Shown here piece after piece: positions 26,499 through 35,154 of a stretch of DNA of 64,000 nucleotides. The notes beneath the pieces are model-generated. The model had not been told where the DNA came from, ran no database searches, and saw only the letters and a program-made list of their open reading frames with translations. The number at the start of each line of letters is the position of its first letter. Position 1 is the stretch's first letter. Source of the DNA: Dolichospermum compactum NIES-806 (lineage in GTDB: Bacteria > Cyanobacteriota > Cyanobacteriia > Cyanobacteriales > Nostocaceae); contig NZ_AP018316.1 in assembly GCF_002368115.1 (NCBI RefSeq), forward strand, positions 2,905,760 through 2,969,759, read 5' to 3'. The position numbers and the translations under genes are program-made.

Positions 26499-28406
26499 AT
26501 GCACTTGAGTGAAATTACCCATCCTAACCAGTTGCATGGTTTGTCAATTCGGCAGTTGCAACAAATTGCCCGTCAAATTCGTGAGAAGCACTTACAAACC
26601 GTAGCAGCCTTTGGAGGGCATTTGGGACCTGGCTTGGGAGTTGTAGAATTAACTCTGGGACTTTACCAAACCCTAGATTTAGATCGGGATAAAGTGATAT
26701 GGGATGTAGGGCATCAAGCTTATCCCCACAAATTAATTACCGGACGCTACAGTAATTTCGATACTCTCCGTCAAAAGGATGGCGTTGCAGGTTATCTCAA
26801 ACGCTGCGAGAACAAATTTGATCATTTTGGTGCAGGACACGCTTCTACAAGTATTTCCGCTGCTTTAGGGATGGCTTTAGCCCGGGACTTAAAAGGGGAA
26901 AAATTTAAAGCCGTTGCGGTGATTGGTGATGGTGCTTTAACTGGGGGTATGGCGCTAGAGGCCATTAACCACGCTGGACACCTACCGAAAACTAATCTCC
27001 TGGTGGTTCTTAATGACAATGAAATGTCTATTTCTCCCAATGTGGGGGCGATTCCTCGTTATCTGAATAAAATGCGTCTGAGTCCCCCTGTGCAGTTTCT
27101 CTCAGATGGGATTGAGGAACAGTTAAAACATCTGCCTTTTGTGGGTGAATCTCTTTCTCCAGAACTGGAACGCATCAAAGAAGGAATGAAGCGGTTAGCA
27201 GTTCCTAAAGTTGGCGCTGTTTTTGAGGAATTGGGCTTTACCTACATGGGGCCAGTTGATGGCCATAATTTAGAGGAATTGATTACTACATTCCAACAAG
27301 CACATCAAATTACTGGCCCAGTTTTGGTTCACGTAGTCACAACTAAGGGTAAAGGCTATGAAATAGCGGAAAAAGATCAAGTCGGCTACCACGCTCAAAC
27401 TCCCTTTAATTTAGCTACTGGTAAGGCGATTCCTTCTAATAAACCTAAACCTCCTGCTTACGCTAAGGTGTTTTCTCATACTTTAGTAACACTGGCGGCA
27501 CAAAATCCTAAAATTGTCGGTATCACAGCCGCTATGGCTACTGGTACAGGTTTAGATAAACTACAAGCTAAACTGCCTAATCAGTATATTGATGTAGGTA
27601 TTGCTGAACAACACGCTATTACCTTGGCTGCTGGTTTGGCCTGTGAAGGTATGCGTCCTGTGGCGGCTATTTATTCCACTTTCTTACAACGTGCCTTTGA
27701 CCAAATTGTTCACGATGTTTGCATTCAAAATCTACCTGTATTCTTCTGTTTAGATCGGGCGGGGATTGTTGGGGCTGATGGTCCAACTCACCAAGGTATG
27801 TATGATATTGCTTATCTGCGCTGTATTCCGAATATTGTGGTCATGGCCCCCAAGGATGAAGCGGAATTACAACGGATGGTTGTGACTGGGATTAATTACA
27901 CAGATGGACCTATTGCTATGCGTTTCCCTCGTGGCAATGGTCACGGTGTCCCCTTAATGGAGGAAGGTTGGGAATCTCTGGAAATCGGTAAGGGAGAAAT
28001 TCTCCGTCAAGGGGATGATGTGTTAATTCTCGGCTATGGTACGATGGTTTACCCGGCAATGCAAGCTGCGGAAATTCTCAGCGAACATGGCATAGAGGCA
28101 ACTGTGATTAATGCTCGTTTTGTTAAGCCTTTGGATACTGAGTTGATTTTACCTTTGGCTAAACAAATTGGCCGGGTTGTGACTTTGGAGGAAGGTTGTT
28201 TAATGGGTGGCTTTGGTTCTGCTGTGGCTGAGGCTTTACTTGATGCTGATATTGTTGTCCCTGTAAAACGGATTGGTGTTCCTGATATTTTGGTAGATCA
28301 TGCTACGCCGGATCAATCTTTTGCAGCGTTAGGTTTGAGTAGTCCTCAAATTGCGGAAACTGTTTTACAAGCTTTTTTTAAGAAGGAATTAGCTGGTGTG
28401 AAATAG
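26499..28406 (+). CDS. dxs: 1-deoxy-D-xylulose-5-phosphate synthase
   Basis: 635-residue DXS, the thiamine-diphosphate enzyme that joins pyruvate and glyceraldehyde 3-phosphate in the first step of the MEP pathway. Visible features are VIWDVGHQAYPHKLITGR, the ThDP motif in AVIGDGALTGGMALEAINHAG with NDNEMSISPNVGA, VGIAEQHAITLAAGLACEGM with the catalytic Glu, and DRAGIVGADGPTHQGMYD. Length is normal. The start MHLSEITHPNQLHGLS is at ATG 26499. The MITE 130 bp upstream leaves the proximal promoter region intact. Confidence 0.97.
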   Translation: MHLSEITHPNQLHGLSIRQLQQIARQIREKHLQTVAAFGGHLGPGLGVVELTLGLYQTLDLDRDKVIWDVGHQAYPHKLITGRYSNFDTLRQKDGVAGYLKRCENKFDHFGAGHASTSISAALGMALARDLKGEKFKAVAVIGDGALTGGMALEAINHAGHLPKTNLLVVLNDNEMSISPNVGAIPRYLNKMRLSPPVQFLSDGIEEQLKHLPFVGESLSPELERIKEGMKRLAVPKVGAVFEELGFTYMGPVDGHNLEELITTFQQAHQITGPVLVHVVTTKGKGYEIAEKDQVGYHAQTPFNLATGKAIPSNKPKPPAYAKVFSHTLVTLAAQNPKIVGITAAMATGTGLDKLQAKLPNQYIDVGIAEQHAITLAAGLACEGMRPVAAIYSTFLQRAFDQIVHDVCIQNLPVFFCLDRAGIVGADGPTHQGMYDIAYLRCIPNIVVMAPKDEAELQRMVVTGINYTDGPIAMRFPRGNGHGVPLMEEGWESLEIGKGEILRQGDDVLILGYGTMVYPAMQAAEILSEHGIEATVINARFVKPLDTELILPLAKQIGRVVTLEEGCLMGGFGSAVAEALLDADIVVPVKRIGVPDILVDHATPDQSFAALGLSSPQIAETVLQAFFKKELAGVK

Positions 28407-28416
28407 TTTTCATTGT

Positions 28417-28456
28417 CTGAATCAGGATTGTCAGGATTTAAGGATTGTCAGGATTA
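28417..28456. repeat. Dispersed CTGAATCAGGAT repeat
   Basis: Sequence built of GTCTGAATCAGGATTGTCAG followed by further AGGATT units. Related copies lie at 1193, 1272, 1512 and 23890, always between genes. Confidence 0.75.
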
Positions 28457-28567
28457 AATGATGTTTCTTTGTCCTGTTTATCCTGGTTCTTAATATCTCC
28501 AGAATTATTGAACGCAGATAGACACAGATAAATACGGATAGTTATTTTTCTGGGCAGTTTCATATAA

Positions 28568-28758
28568 CCTACCTTCCGCACCCTAAACTGTCACACAACG
28601 AAAATTGGTCGTTTGGAGATTTGGTTTTAGCGAACTGCTTGCAGCAGCGCTTCGCTATCGCCTACCAATATTTCTTGGTTTTGGTACAAAATACAACATT
28701 AAATGGGGATAAAAATCAGAAAAAACCGATTGTGACACCGGGGGGTGCGGAATGTGGG
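28568..28758. mobile_element. MITE sharing ends and target with the IS at 1-548
   Basis: 191 bp with inverted ends CCTACCTTCCGCACCC and (complement) CCCACATTCCGCACCCC, each followed inward by TGTCACA. It is flanked by ATATAA on both sides (28562-28567, 28759-28764), a 6-bp target duplication. The IS at 1-548 ends in the same repeat next to the same ATATAA. The element has no coding capacity and carries at 28629-28661 a palindromic block also found in an unrelated MITE at 52100-52132. Confidence 0.9.
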
Positions 28759-28800
28759 ATATAAAGTTGGTATTAAATATATTGGTAAATTTTCATAATT

Positions 28801-30666
28801 ATGACGTTGCTAAACAATCGTTATCAGGTTATTCAGATTTTAGGTGCTGGGGGTTTTGGTGAAACTTTTCTCGCTGAAGATACCTATATGCCTTCTCGTC
28901 GTCGTTGTGTGATTAAACAACTTAAACCTATCAGCAATGACCCCCAAATCTATCAAATAATTCAACAACGGTTTGAGAGGGAAGCAGCGACTTTGGAGTA
29001 TTTGGGGGAAGCTAATGATCAAATTCCTAAACTTTTTGCTTATTTCTCGGAAAATGGTCTATTTTACCTGGTGCAAGAATGGGTTCATGGTCAAACTTTG
29101 ACTCATCTGATTCAATCTCAAGGACAATTACGGGAAAATACTGTTAGAGAAATTCTTTTAAGTTTGTTATCTGTGTTGGATTATGTCCACAGTAAAGGGA
29201 TTATTCATCGAGATATTAAGCCAGATAATATTATTTTGCGGGAGATAGATAATAAACCAGTTTTAATTGATTTTGGTGCGGTTAAGGAAACTATTCGGAC
29301 TACTATTAATGCTGCTGGACATCCTACTCAGTCTCTAGTGATTGGGACTCCTGGTTTTATGCCTAGTGAACAAGCTATTGGTCGTCCGGTTTATGCTACG
29401 GATATTTATAGTTTGGGTTTAACGGCTATTTATTTACTTACGGGTAAATACCCTCAAGCATTAGAAACTAATTCTCACACAGGACAGGTGATTTGGCAAC
29501 AATTCGCTGGGGGTGTTTCTTCTCAATTAGCTATGGTACTAACTCAAGCGATTGAACCCCGCGCGGGCGATCGCTTTACGACTGCGAATAAAATGCTATA
29601 TGCTTTAAAATCTGAGACTTCTATTCCTTCACAGGTGAATCATATTCCTCCAACAGCAGCAACAATTCGCATCACTCCTGCTACACCAATTCAACCTATA
29701 TCTTCACCCTCTCAAAATCCTGTAATTAAAACCTCCAATAATCCGCAAATTTGGCAAAAACCAGCGTTTATTATTGGTGGCGTTTTGGTGGGAAGTTTAA
29801 TGGGTGCGATCGCTATTTCTAGCATAAACCGACCACAAACTGCAAATTCTATTGTCACTAATTCCAACATCACAGAAACACCAAACCCAACCCCAATATC
29901 AACACCAACAACTATAAATACTCCTATTTCTGAAGCAACTTTATCTCCGACTCCTTCAATATTATCTGAACCTACAAAGTCAATTCCTGAAAATACTCCG
30001 ATTCCTTCAATAGAATCAACTCCACAACCAGAAATAAAAAATGAACAGGAACAAACATCTGTAGTTTCCACACCAGAACCGTCTTCAGATGTTAAAGAAA
30101 CACTAGATAAAATAAAAAATGAACAGGAACAAACATCTGTACTTCCCACCACAGAAGCATCTCCAGATTTTAAAGAAAAACCAGCTAAAAAAATCCAAAA
30201 AAGACGTGATCAAGTAGTTACTAATATTAGGCAAAGTGTACCAGCATTTCCTACAGGTACATCAAGAAGTAGTGTGGAAGAAACGCTAGGTAAAAAGAAA
30301 GATCTAAGGGGATTATGGCCTAATACTCGTGCAGTTACTTATAAAGTTGTCCCTGATAAAATTGATGTAGGCTACTTGTTTGACAAGACAACTGGAAAGC
30401 TAAAACAAACGGAGGCAGCTTTTGCATCGTCTGTAGAACCTGAAGTTATGCAGACAACTCTCAATGGTTTATTGAATGGAGAAGCTACAGCAGAAATCAA
30501 GCAAGGACTGGAACAAGTTCAACAACGACAAATAGATAATTTCACCTTTAGTAAAGGTGGTGTGAAAGGTCAAATAATTCGACAAAACTGTGATTTTATC
30601 TATATTAGTATTTGGGATGCTGATTTACATGATTTTGTGAATCCAGAAAATGCAAAACAGTGTTAA
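28801..30666 (+). CDS. Membrane-anchored serine/threonine protein kinase
   Basis: 621 residues. The N-terminal kinase domain (about 8-275) has GAGGFGETFLAED (15-27), ATP-binding K39, IIHRDIKPDNIIL (HRD at 136-138), LIDFGAVKE (DFG 157-159) and PGFMPSEQA. A Pro/Thr-rich linker follows, with one membrane helix near 320-342 (FIIGGVLVGSLMGAIAISSI). A second low-complexity linker follows, in which IKNEQEQTSV occurs twice. The C-terminal domain (about 480-621; SVPAFPTGTSRSSVEETLGK to the end) would lie on the far side of the membrane and may be the sensor. Kinases of this Pkn type are abundant in filamentous cyanobacteria. The gene is bracketed by two MITEs. Confidence 0.93.
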   Translation: MTLLNNRYQVIQILGAGGFGETFLAEDTYMPSRRRCVIKQLKPISNDPQIYQIIQQRFEREAATLEYLGEANDQIPKLFAYFSENGLFYLVQEWVHGQTLTHLIQSQGQLRENTVREILLSLLSVLDYVHSKGIIHRDIKPDNIILREIDNKPVLIDFGAVKETIRTTINAAGHPTQSLVIGTPGFMPSEQAIGRPVYATDIYSLGLTAIYLLTGKYPQALETNSHTGQVIWQQFAGGVSSQLAMVLTQAIEPRAGDRFTTANKMLYALKSETSIPSQVNHIPPTAATIRITPATPIQPISSPSQNPVIKTSNNPQIWQKPAFIIGGVLVGSLMGAIAISSINRPQTANSIVTNSNITETPNPTPISTPTTINTPISEATLSPTPSILSEPTKSIPENTPIPSIESTPQPEIKNEQEQTSVVSTPEPSSDVKETLDKIKNEQEQTSVLPTTEASPDFKEKPAKKIQKRRDQVVTNIRQSVPAFPTGTSRSSVEETLGKKKDLRGLWPNTRAVTYKVVPDKIDVGYLFDKTTGKLKQTEAAFASSVEPEVMQTTLNGLLNGEATAEIKQGLEQVQQRQIDNFTFSKGGVKGQIIRQNCDFIYISIWDADLHDFVNPENAKQC

Positions 30667-30702
30667 TTGTGAAACAATATCAGGATTTAACTGTTGTTAA
30701 AT

Positions 30703-30858
30703 TTAACGGTTTTCCAAGGATTCTATCCGCACTTTGAGTAAATCTATTTGTAGGTCTTGCTGATAAGCATAATCTCTGAGAACTATTTTCTCTAGGCAGG
30801 ATTCTAATTCTTTCTGTTTTTCTTGAGAATTAGATAGTTGTAATTTTAAATCATCTAA
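30703..30858 (-). pseudogene. C-terminal fragment of a coiled-coil protein, cut by MITE
   Basis: An open frame on the minus strand running from the MITE edge to TAA 30703. It encodes about 51 residues of charged coiled coil: RLDDLKLQLSNSQEKQKELE, then SCLEKIVLRDYAYQQDLQID and LLKVRIESLENR. It has no start codon of its own. The sequence on the other side of the MITE does not continue this pattern, so the upstream part of the gene is lost, not merely separated. Confidence 0.6.
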
Positions 30859-31058
30859 CCGGCATTCCGCACTTCAAAGTGTCACATACTTATGCTTCAA
30901 AAAATGTTACTAAATTAGGATAGTTTTATTAAGTATTAATATTGATTTTTCCTGGTGGTAATGCGATAGCGAAGCTCTCCGTAGGAATCGCTATCTGACT
31001 ATTATTAGCCCTATATTAGTAATCTTGGTGTATTACAAAATGAAGTGCGGAATGTGGG
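30859..31058. mobile_element. MITE, same family as 28568-28758, diverged copy
   Basis: About 200 bp with ends CCGGCATTCCGCACTTC and (complement) CCCACATTCCGCACTTC; the left end also keeps GTGTCACA. The flanks are not a direct repeat. Instead TCATCTAA on the left faces its complement TTAGATGA on the right, suggesting a rearrangement after insertion. An internal palindromic block with GCGATAGCGAAGC lies at 30963-30996. Confidence 0.75.
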
Positions 31059-31171
31059 TTTTAGATGAGTATACAGAGAAGGTTGAGTAAGTGCGATCGC
31101 AAAGCGCGACCCAGGAATCGCTCATTCTAAGACTAAACGACCTATTATTCCATGAATTATCCTAATAAAAA

Positions 31172-31209
31172 TCCCCTGAAAAGATGTAAAAACAATCCTT
31201 TCAGGGGAA
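31172..31209 (-). terminator. Rho-independent terminator of ycf45
   Basis: 9-bp stem CCCCTGAAA / TTTCAGGGG with a 17-base loop, followed on the minus strand by ATTTTTATT, 14 bp after the ycf45 stop codon. Confidence 0.75.
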
Positions 31210-31222
31210 ATTTATCAACAAT

Positions 31223-32974
31223 CTACGCCGGGTAAATTCTTAACCGCCGATTAGGTTCATCGCCAAAACTATCGGATTTGAGGCGATAATGTTCCACCAA
31301 CTCATGCTGCATTTTTCGCACTTGGGAAGAACGGGGTAATAACTCCACAGGCTGACCTTTAGGGATGACAATCTGCTCTACAGCAAGTCTGGCTTCCTCC
31401 AAAGCGTCCATTTCATCATCACCACCGTTGTGTAATAACAGTTGTAATTCTCGGTCGTCGCCAATATCTGGATCATCAATATTCAGTAAGCGGCGAAGAC
31501 TGCGAGTAATTTGGGGAATTGTACTAGACTTGATCACATGAATAGGGACATGACGAGCCTTAGCCATTTGTCTTAACTTAGCGTGATTCTTGACGTGCGA
31601 TCGCAAAGCCAGAATAGCATCCGCACTATCTAAGTCTTTGATCAAGACCACAGGCAAAGTTAGCACATTAATCACCTGTTCCAACTGGTGACGACTCACC
31701 CCATAGGGGTAAATGTGTAATGGTAAATCTTCCCCATTTGGACCTGCTTGTTTACGGCTGACAAAATCAAAACCTTCAGAGTAATTGAAAGATTCATCCA
31801 ACAACCGATCAAATTCACTGCGTCCCGTTGGTCTTTCCCTATCCAGAGATAAAGGTGGTAAAGCCACCATTTGTCCAGAAGAACGCCAACCATTAGGTTT
31901 AGCAGAGAGGAAAGATTCTTCCACATTAGTAACGTGACCATTGCCATTACCATTCCCATTGCCACCATTGACCACAGCCAACTGTCTAGCAATAGCAACC
32001 TTGCCATGATCATCAACAGTTCTCGTCTGTGGAGTCGGTTGACGACCACGTAACAAAGTATCAACCGTATCAGCCACAGATTCATGAACTACCCAGCGTT
32101 GCCGTTCCAACATTTCCACAGCAATCTCAAAAGTAGGCGGCGCTTTGCGTTCCAAAACGGTCTTTTGCGAACCACGCCGTCTAGCCTCATCATCTCCCAG
32201 CGTCACCGGCTGAATCCCCCCAACCAAATCTGACAGAGTAGGATTTTTAATCAGGTTTTCAATCTGATTACCATGGGCAGTTCCCACCAATTGCACCCCC
32301 CGTTCAGCAATTGTCCGGGCTGCTAAAGCTTCCAGTTCCGTGCCAATTTCATCAATAACAATGACTTCTGGCATATGGTTTTCCACAGCCTCAATCATGA
32401 CTTGATGCTGTAATTCTGGCTTAGAAACTTGCATCCGTCTCGCCCGACCAATGGCTGGGTGAGCAACATCACCATCCCCAGCAATTTCGTTAGATGTGTC
32501 AATAATCACCACTCGCTTATGTAAATCATCCGCCAGTACACGGGCAATTTCTCTTAAAGCTGTAGTTTTACCAACACCAGGACGACCAAGCATGAGAATT
32601 GATTGACCAGTTTCCACCAAATCGCGGATCATGGTAATTGTTCCGAATACCGCCCTGCCGACACGACAAGTTAAGCCAATAATTTTACCACTACGGTTGC
32701 GGATAGCACTGATCCGATGCAAAGTTTGCTCAATTCCAGCCCGATTATCCCCCCCAAAATTTCCAACTCGTTGAATGCAATCATCTATCTGTGCTTGAGT
32801 GATCGGTGTTTCGCTCAGATACTCTGCTGCATGGGGAAACCGAGCTTCTGGACGACGGCCTAAATCCAAGACTACCTCAACTAAAATATCTCCTTTCGGA
32901 TGATTCTCTAGTTTTTCTCGGAGGTCTTGAGGCAAAATATTTAACAACTTTTGGAGATCTTCTGTAATCGTCAT
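31223..32974 (-). CDS. Ycf45-type AAA ATPase with R3H domain
   Basis: 583 residues. An N-terminal helical part is followed by an ATPase core with Walker A LGRPGVGKTTALREIA (G130-T138), Walker B EVIVIDEIGTELEALAA and the conserved LVGTAHGNQIENLIKNP, the Ycf45/SpoIIIAA-like family. A Gly-Asn-rich hinge (NGGNGNGNGNGHV) leads to the C-terminal part, which ends in an R3H nucleic-acid-binding domain (HELVEHYRLKSDSFGDEPNR). The family occurs in cyanobacteria and some plastids and probably binds single-stranded nucleic acid. Its process is not established. It has a terminator and is followed upstream by ldpA. Confidence 0.88.
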   Translation of the reverse strand: MTITEDLQKLLNILPQDLREKLENHPKGDILVEVVLDLGRRPEARFPHAAEYLSETPITQAQIDDCIQRVGNFGGDNRAGIEQTLHRISAIRNRSGKIIGLTCRVGRAVFGTITMIRDLVETGQSILMLGRPGVGKTTALREIARVLADDLHKRVVIIDTSNEIAGDGDVAHPAIGRARRMQVSKPELQHQVMIEAVENHMPEVIVIDEIGTELEALAARTIAERGVQLVGTAHGNQIENLIKNPTLSDLVGGIQPVTLGDDEARRRGSQKTVLERKAPPTFEIAVEMLERQRWVVHESVADTVDTLLRGRQPTPQTRTVDDHGKVAIARQLAVVNGGNGNGNGNGHVTNVEESFLSAKPNGWRSSGQMVALPPLSLDRERPTGRSEFDRLLDESFNYSEGFDFVSRKQAGPNGEDLPLHIYPYGVSRHQLEQVINVLTLPVVLIKDLDSADAILALRSHVKNHAKLRQMAKARHVPIHVIKSSTIPQITRSLRRLLNIDDPDIGDDRELQLLLHNGGDDEMDALEEARLAVEQIVIPKGQPVELLPRSSQVRKMQHELVEHYRLKSDSFGDEPNRRLRIYPA

Positions 32975-33019
32975 GCTTTCTATTGGTGACTTGACGTTTT
33001 TAGAGATAAGGTTGAAGCG

Positions 33020-34174
33020 TTACCGCCCAGACTTAATCTGGGAAACGAGAGTATTGGCAAGCCTTACAGCCTCCCACAGTAATTTCGGGTCTTCTTCTAG
33101 GCGAATATGACCTTGATTATCAGTGTTAATCACCTCCTTTTGTTGCAACTGGTCAAGAATGGGTGACAGCAATACACGGGCGTAACTACCATAGGCAACC
33201 CCGGCTATTTTGGATTTTGGATTTTGGATTTTGGATTTTAGATTGTGTTCTTCTAATCCAAAATCTAAAATCGGCAATCTAAAATCATTAAGCAGTCCCA
33301 TTCCCTTTAATTTAGGGACGGTGTAGCTATTAGTGCCGCCTGCTAACTGCACATATCCCGGTAGGTTTGCTGTCAAAACTTTTTGTCCTAATTTTATTGT
33401 GGCTATAGTAGTACCATCACCAATATCACCACTCATAGAACGTCCATCAGTTTGCCAAATTAAAAACTGTGGCCGGGGGATAATTAAATTGTAAATTGCT
33501 TGTAGGTAATCAATTAAACCTTCTCCATCATTGCAACTGATGGCTACCAATTTTAATTGATCTGCCCAGGGTGTCATTGCGTCCCATAACCGTTGGAATT
33601 CTGCCAACCGCCCCACTTGAGTATGAATTTCTACGGCTTCTATTCCCGTTGACATAATCAATGGTGCGATCGCTCCTGGCGTTGACACATAAGATTTTGT
33701 ATAAATTATCCCATAAGGACAGATAGGTAGGCAACGGCCACAGCCATAACATTTTTCAGAAATTACTCCAGAAAAATCATCTTTGGTATTGTTAAATAAA
33801 ATTGCCTGGGCTGGACAAATTTTCTCACATGGTCTAGAACAATCACTCGGACAGTCTTGAGAATTAAACTCAGCTTTCCGAAAATGAGGGTCTTCGCCAT
33901 CATTGAGACTAACCATTAACAATGGTAAATTACCTGTAAAGGCAAAGCCTCGCTGCTGGGCATCCTCTACCAAGTTTTGGGCTATCAGTAAAGCTTCCTG
34001 AGTAGTGGCAATAACTGCCGGGTCGGCAGCCACATCTATACAGTCAGCACCCGCCAAAGTGTATGCTAACGTGAGATTTCTGACCGCGGGAAGATGTTGA
34101 TAACTGGCTCCGCAAATCAATTTGAACCAATTACCTTGTTTTAGGGATTGTAAAGGGGCTAATAAATCAGTCAC
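33020..34174 (-). CDS. ldpA: Light-dependent period protein LdpA, iron-sulfur protein
   Basis: 384 residues. After an N-terminal TIM-barrel-like region (KLICGASYQHLPAVRNLTLA ... GADCIDVAADPAVI) come cysteines for two iron-sulfur clusters: CPSDCSRPCEKICPAQ and CYGCGRCLPICPYGI. In Synechococcus, LdpA senses redox state and carries light information to the circadian clock. The C-terminal domain fits. A run of the heptanucleotide GGATTTT (33208-33246) lies inside the gene and adds the in-frame residues LKSKIQNPKSKIAG; the frame is kept, so the protein is probably still made. It sits 45 bp upstream of ycf45 on the same strand. Confidence 0.9.
   Translation of the reverse strand: MTDLLAPLQSLKQGNWFKLICGASYQHLPAVRNLTLAYTLAGADCIDVAADPAVIATTQEALLIAQNLVEDAQQRGFAFTGNLPLLMVSLNDGEDPHFRKAEFNSQDCPSDCSRPCEKICPAQAILFNNTKDDFSGVISEKCYGCGRCLPICPYGIIYTKSYVSTPGAIAPLIMSTGIEAVEIHTQVGRLAEFQRLWDAMTPWADQLKLVAISCNDGEGLIDYLQAIYNLIIPRPQFLIWQTDGRSMSGDIGDGTTIATIKLGQKVLTANLPGYVQLAGGTNSYTVPKLKGMGLLNDFRLPILDFGLEEHNLKSKIQNPKSKIAGVAYGSYARVLLSPILDQLQQKEVINTDNQGHIRLEEDPKLLWEAVRLANTLVSQIKSGR
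33208..33246. repeat. GGATTTT heptanucleotide repeat inside ldpA
   Basis: About five copies of a GGATTTT unit, with a further ATCCAAAATCTAAAATC inverted stretch just downstream. It is translated on the minus strand as KSKIQNPKSKI with no frame change. Confidence 0.88.
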
Positions 34175-34251
34175 ATTTCCATTATGCGTTTATTTCACTG
34201 GAAATTGCAGCCTGTGATCAGGAAAATTTAGATTTTTTTGTTACTAATTTT

Positions 34252-35040
34252 TTATTGGCATATTTCGATACTACTGCCCAAAGTAATCATTTTCCCTACT
34301 TCTGCCACGGGAACTCTGGTATTTACACTTAATCTATAAAAATGATTAAATTGCGCTGTATTTACATAAGTGGGCATAGTTGCTTGGCGTTTTTGCCCAA
34401 AGATTTTTTGGAAGTTTGGATAAGCCTCCCCTGTATAAGTGTCCCGCGTGGGGACGACACAACGTTGACAAGGATTAATCCCTAAAAATCGGACATCTCC
34501 CACCTGAAAGGCTACTGTTTCCCCACTAGCCGCAAATAAGCCATCTTCCCAAAATCCTGGGACACCATCAATTTCCATATTGGCACGCATTCGCCGCCGC
34601 ATTTCAGCAACATTAATCCCAGAAAACCAAGATGCAACCTCTGTTAAAGTAGCCGTACTAATTACCGTTGCCCCCGGTGAATCTGTATCATCAGGAAAAC
34701 CCATTGTTGTATTTTGCTGTAATTGCACAGGAAAACCCAAAAAATCGCTGATAACTGCGGTTAATGCTGGACGTTCTTCATCTAAATGAAAAGCTTGCGC
34801 GGATTTTTCACCAGGAAACTTAATCTTGATCAGCCTTTGTTCTAGAGAAAACTCTGAACGCAACATTAGGATTTGCGGATAACGCTTCCCATTCACAAAC
34901 CTATTTTGCGCGTCAACAAAAGCAAATTCCCGGTCATATTGAAGTGCGCCACTAGAGAGAATAGTTGCTTCTTGTACTTCTATGCCATCCAGTGACTTGA
35001 TTGGATATAGCAAAATCTTTGCTAAATAAGGGGTTTGCAC
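34252..35040 (-). CDS. MOSC domain protein
   Basis: 262 residues with the MOSC N-terminal beta-barrel (YLAKILLYPIKSLDGIEVQE) and the MOSC domain itself, in which FLGINPCQRCVVPTRDTYTG carries the conserved cysteine. Such proteins, like mARC and the molybdenum-cofactor sulfurase C-terminus, bind molybdenum cofactor and reduce N-hydroxylated compounds; the substrate is unknown. The start is GTG 35040. It is a single gene between ldpA and lepB on the same strand. Confidence 0.87.
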   Translation of the reverse strand: MQTPYLAKILLYPIKSLDGIEVQEATILSSGALQYDREFAFVDAQNRFVNGKRYPQILMLRSEFSLEQRLIKIKFPGEKSAQAFHLDEERPALTAVISDFLGFPVQLQQNTTMGFPDDTDSPGATVISTATLTEVASWFSGINVAEMRRRMRANMEIDGVPGFWEDGLFAASGETVAFQVGDVRFLGINPCQRCVVPTRDTYTGEAYPNFQKIFGQKRQATMPTYVNTAQFNHFYRLSVNTRVPVAEVGKMITLGSSIEICQ

Positions 35041-35154
35041 TTGAGTTATATATAAAATTTACGTCAAACTTCCTTTTTCATTCTGAAGTCCTGATAGCGC
35101 AATGTGGCGTTAGCCTGACTCGGTGACTCCTGAATTCTTCTATATGACATTGCT

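Larger units (their letters stand above)
28407..28800. other. Intergenic: dispersed repeat plus MITE
   Basis: Holds a CTGAATCAGGATTGTCAGGA-type dispersed repeat (28417-28456) and a MITE (28568-28758) that ends 42 bp before the kinase start, so the kinase promoter lies in or at the edge of the MITE. Confidence 0.6.
30667..31222. other. Gene remnant, MITE and terminator
   Basis: Between the kinase and ycf45: a truncated coiled-coil gene end (30703-30858), a MITE (30859-31058), a HIP1-containing palindromic repeat near 31091-31128 and the terminator of ycf45 (31172-31209). Nothing else is visible. Confidence 0.6.

Noticed and set aside
31696..32085. Frames overlapping ycf45 on both strands
   Set aside because: Shadows of a well-supported gene.
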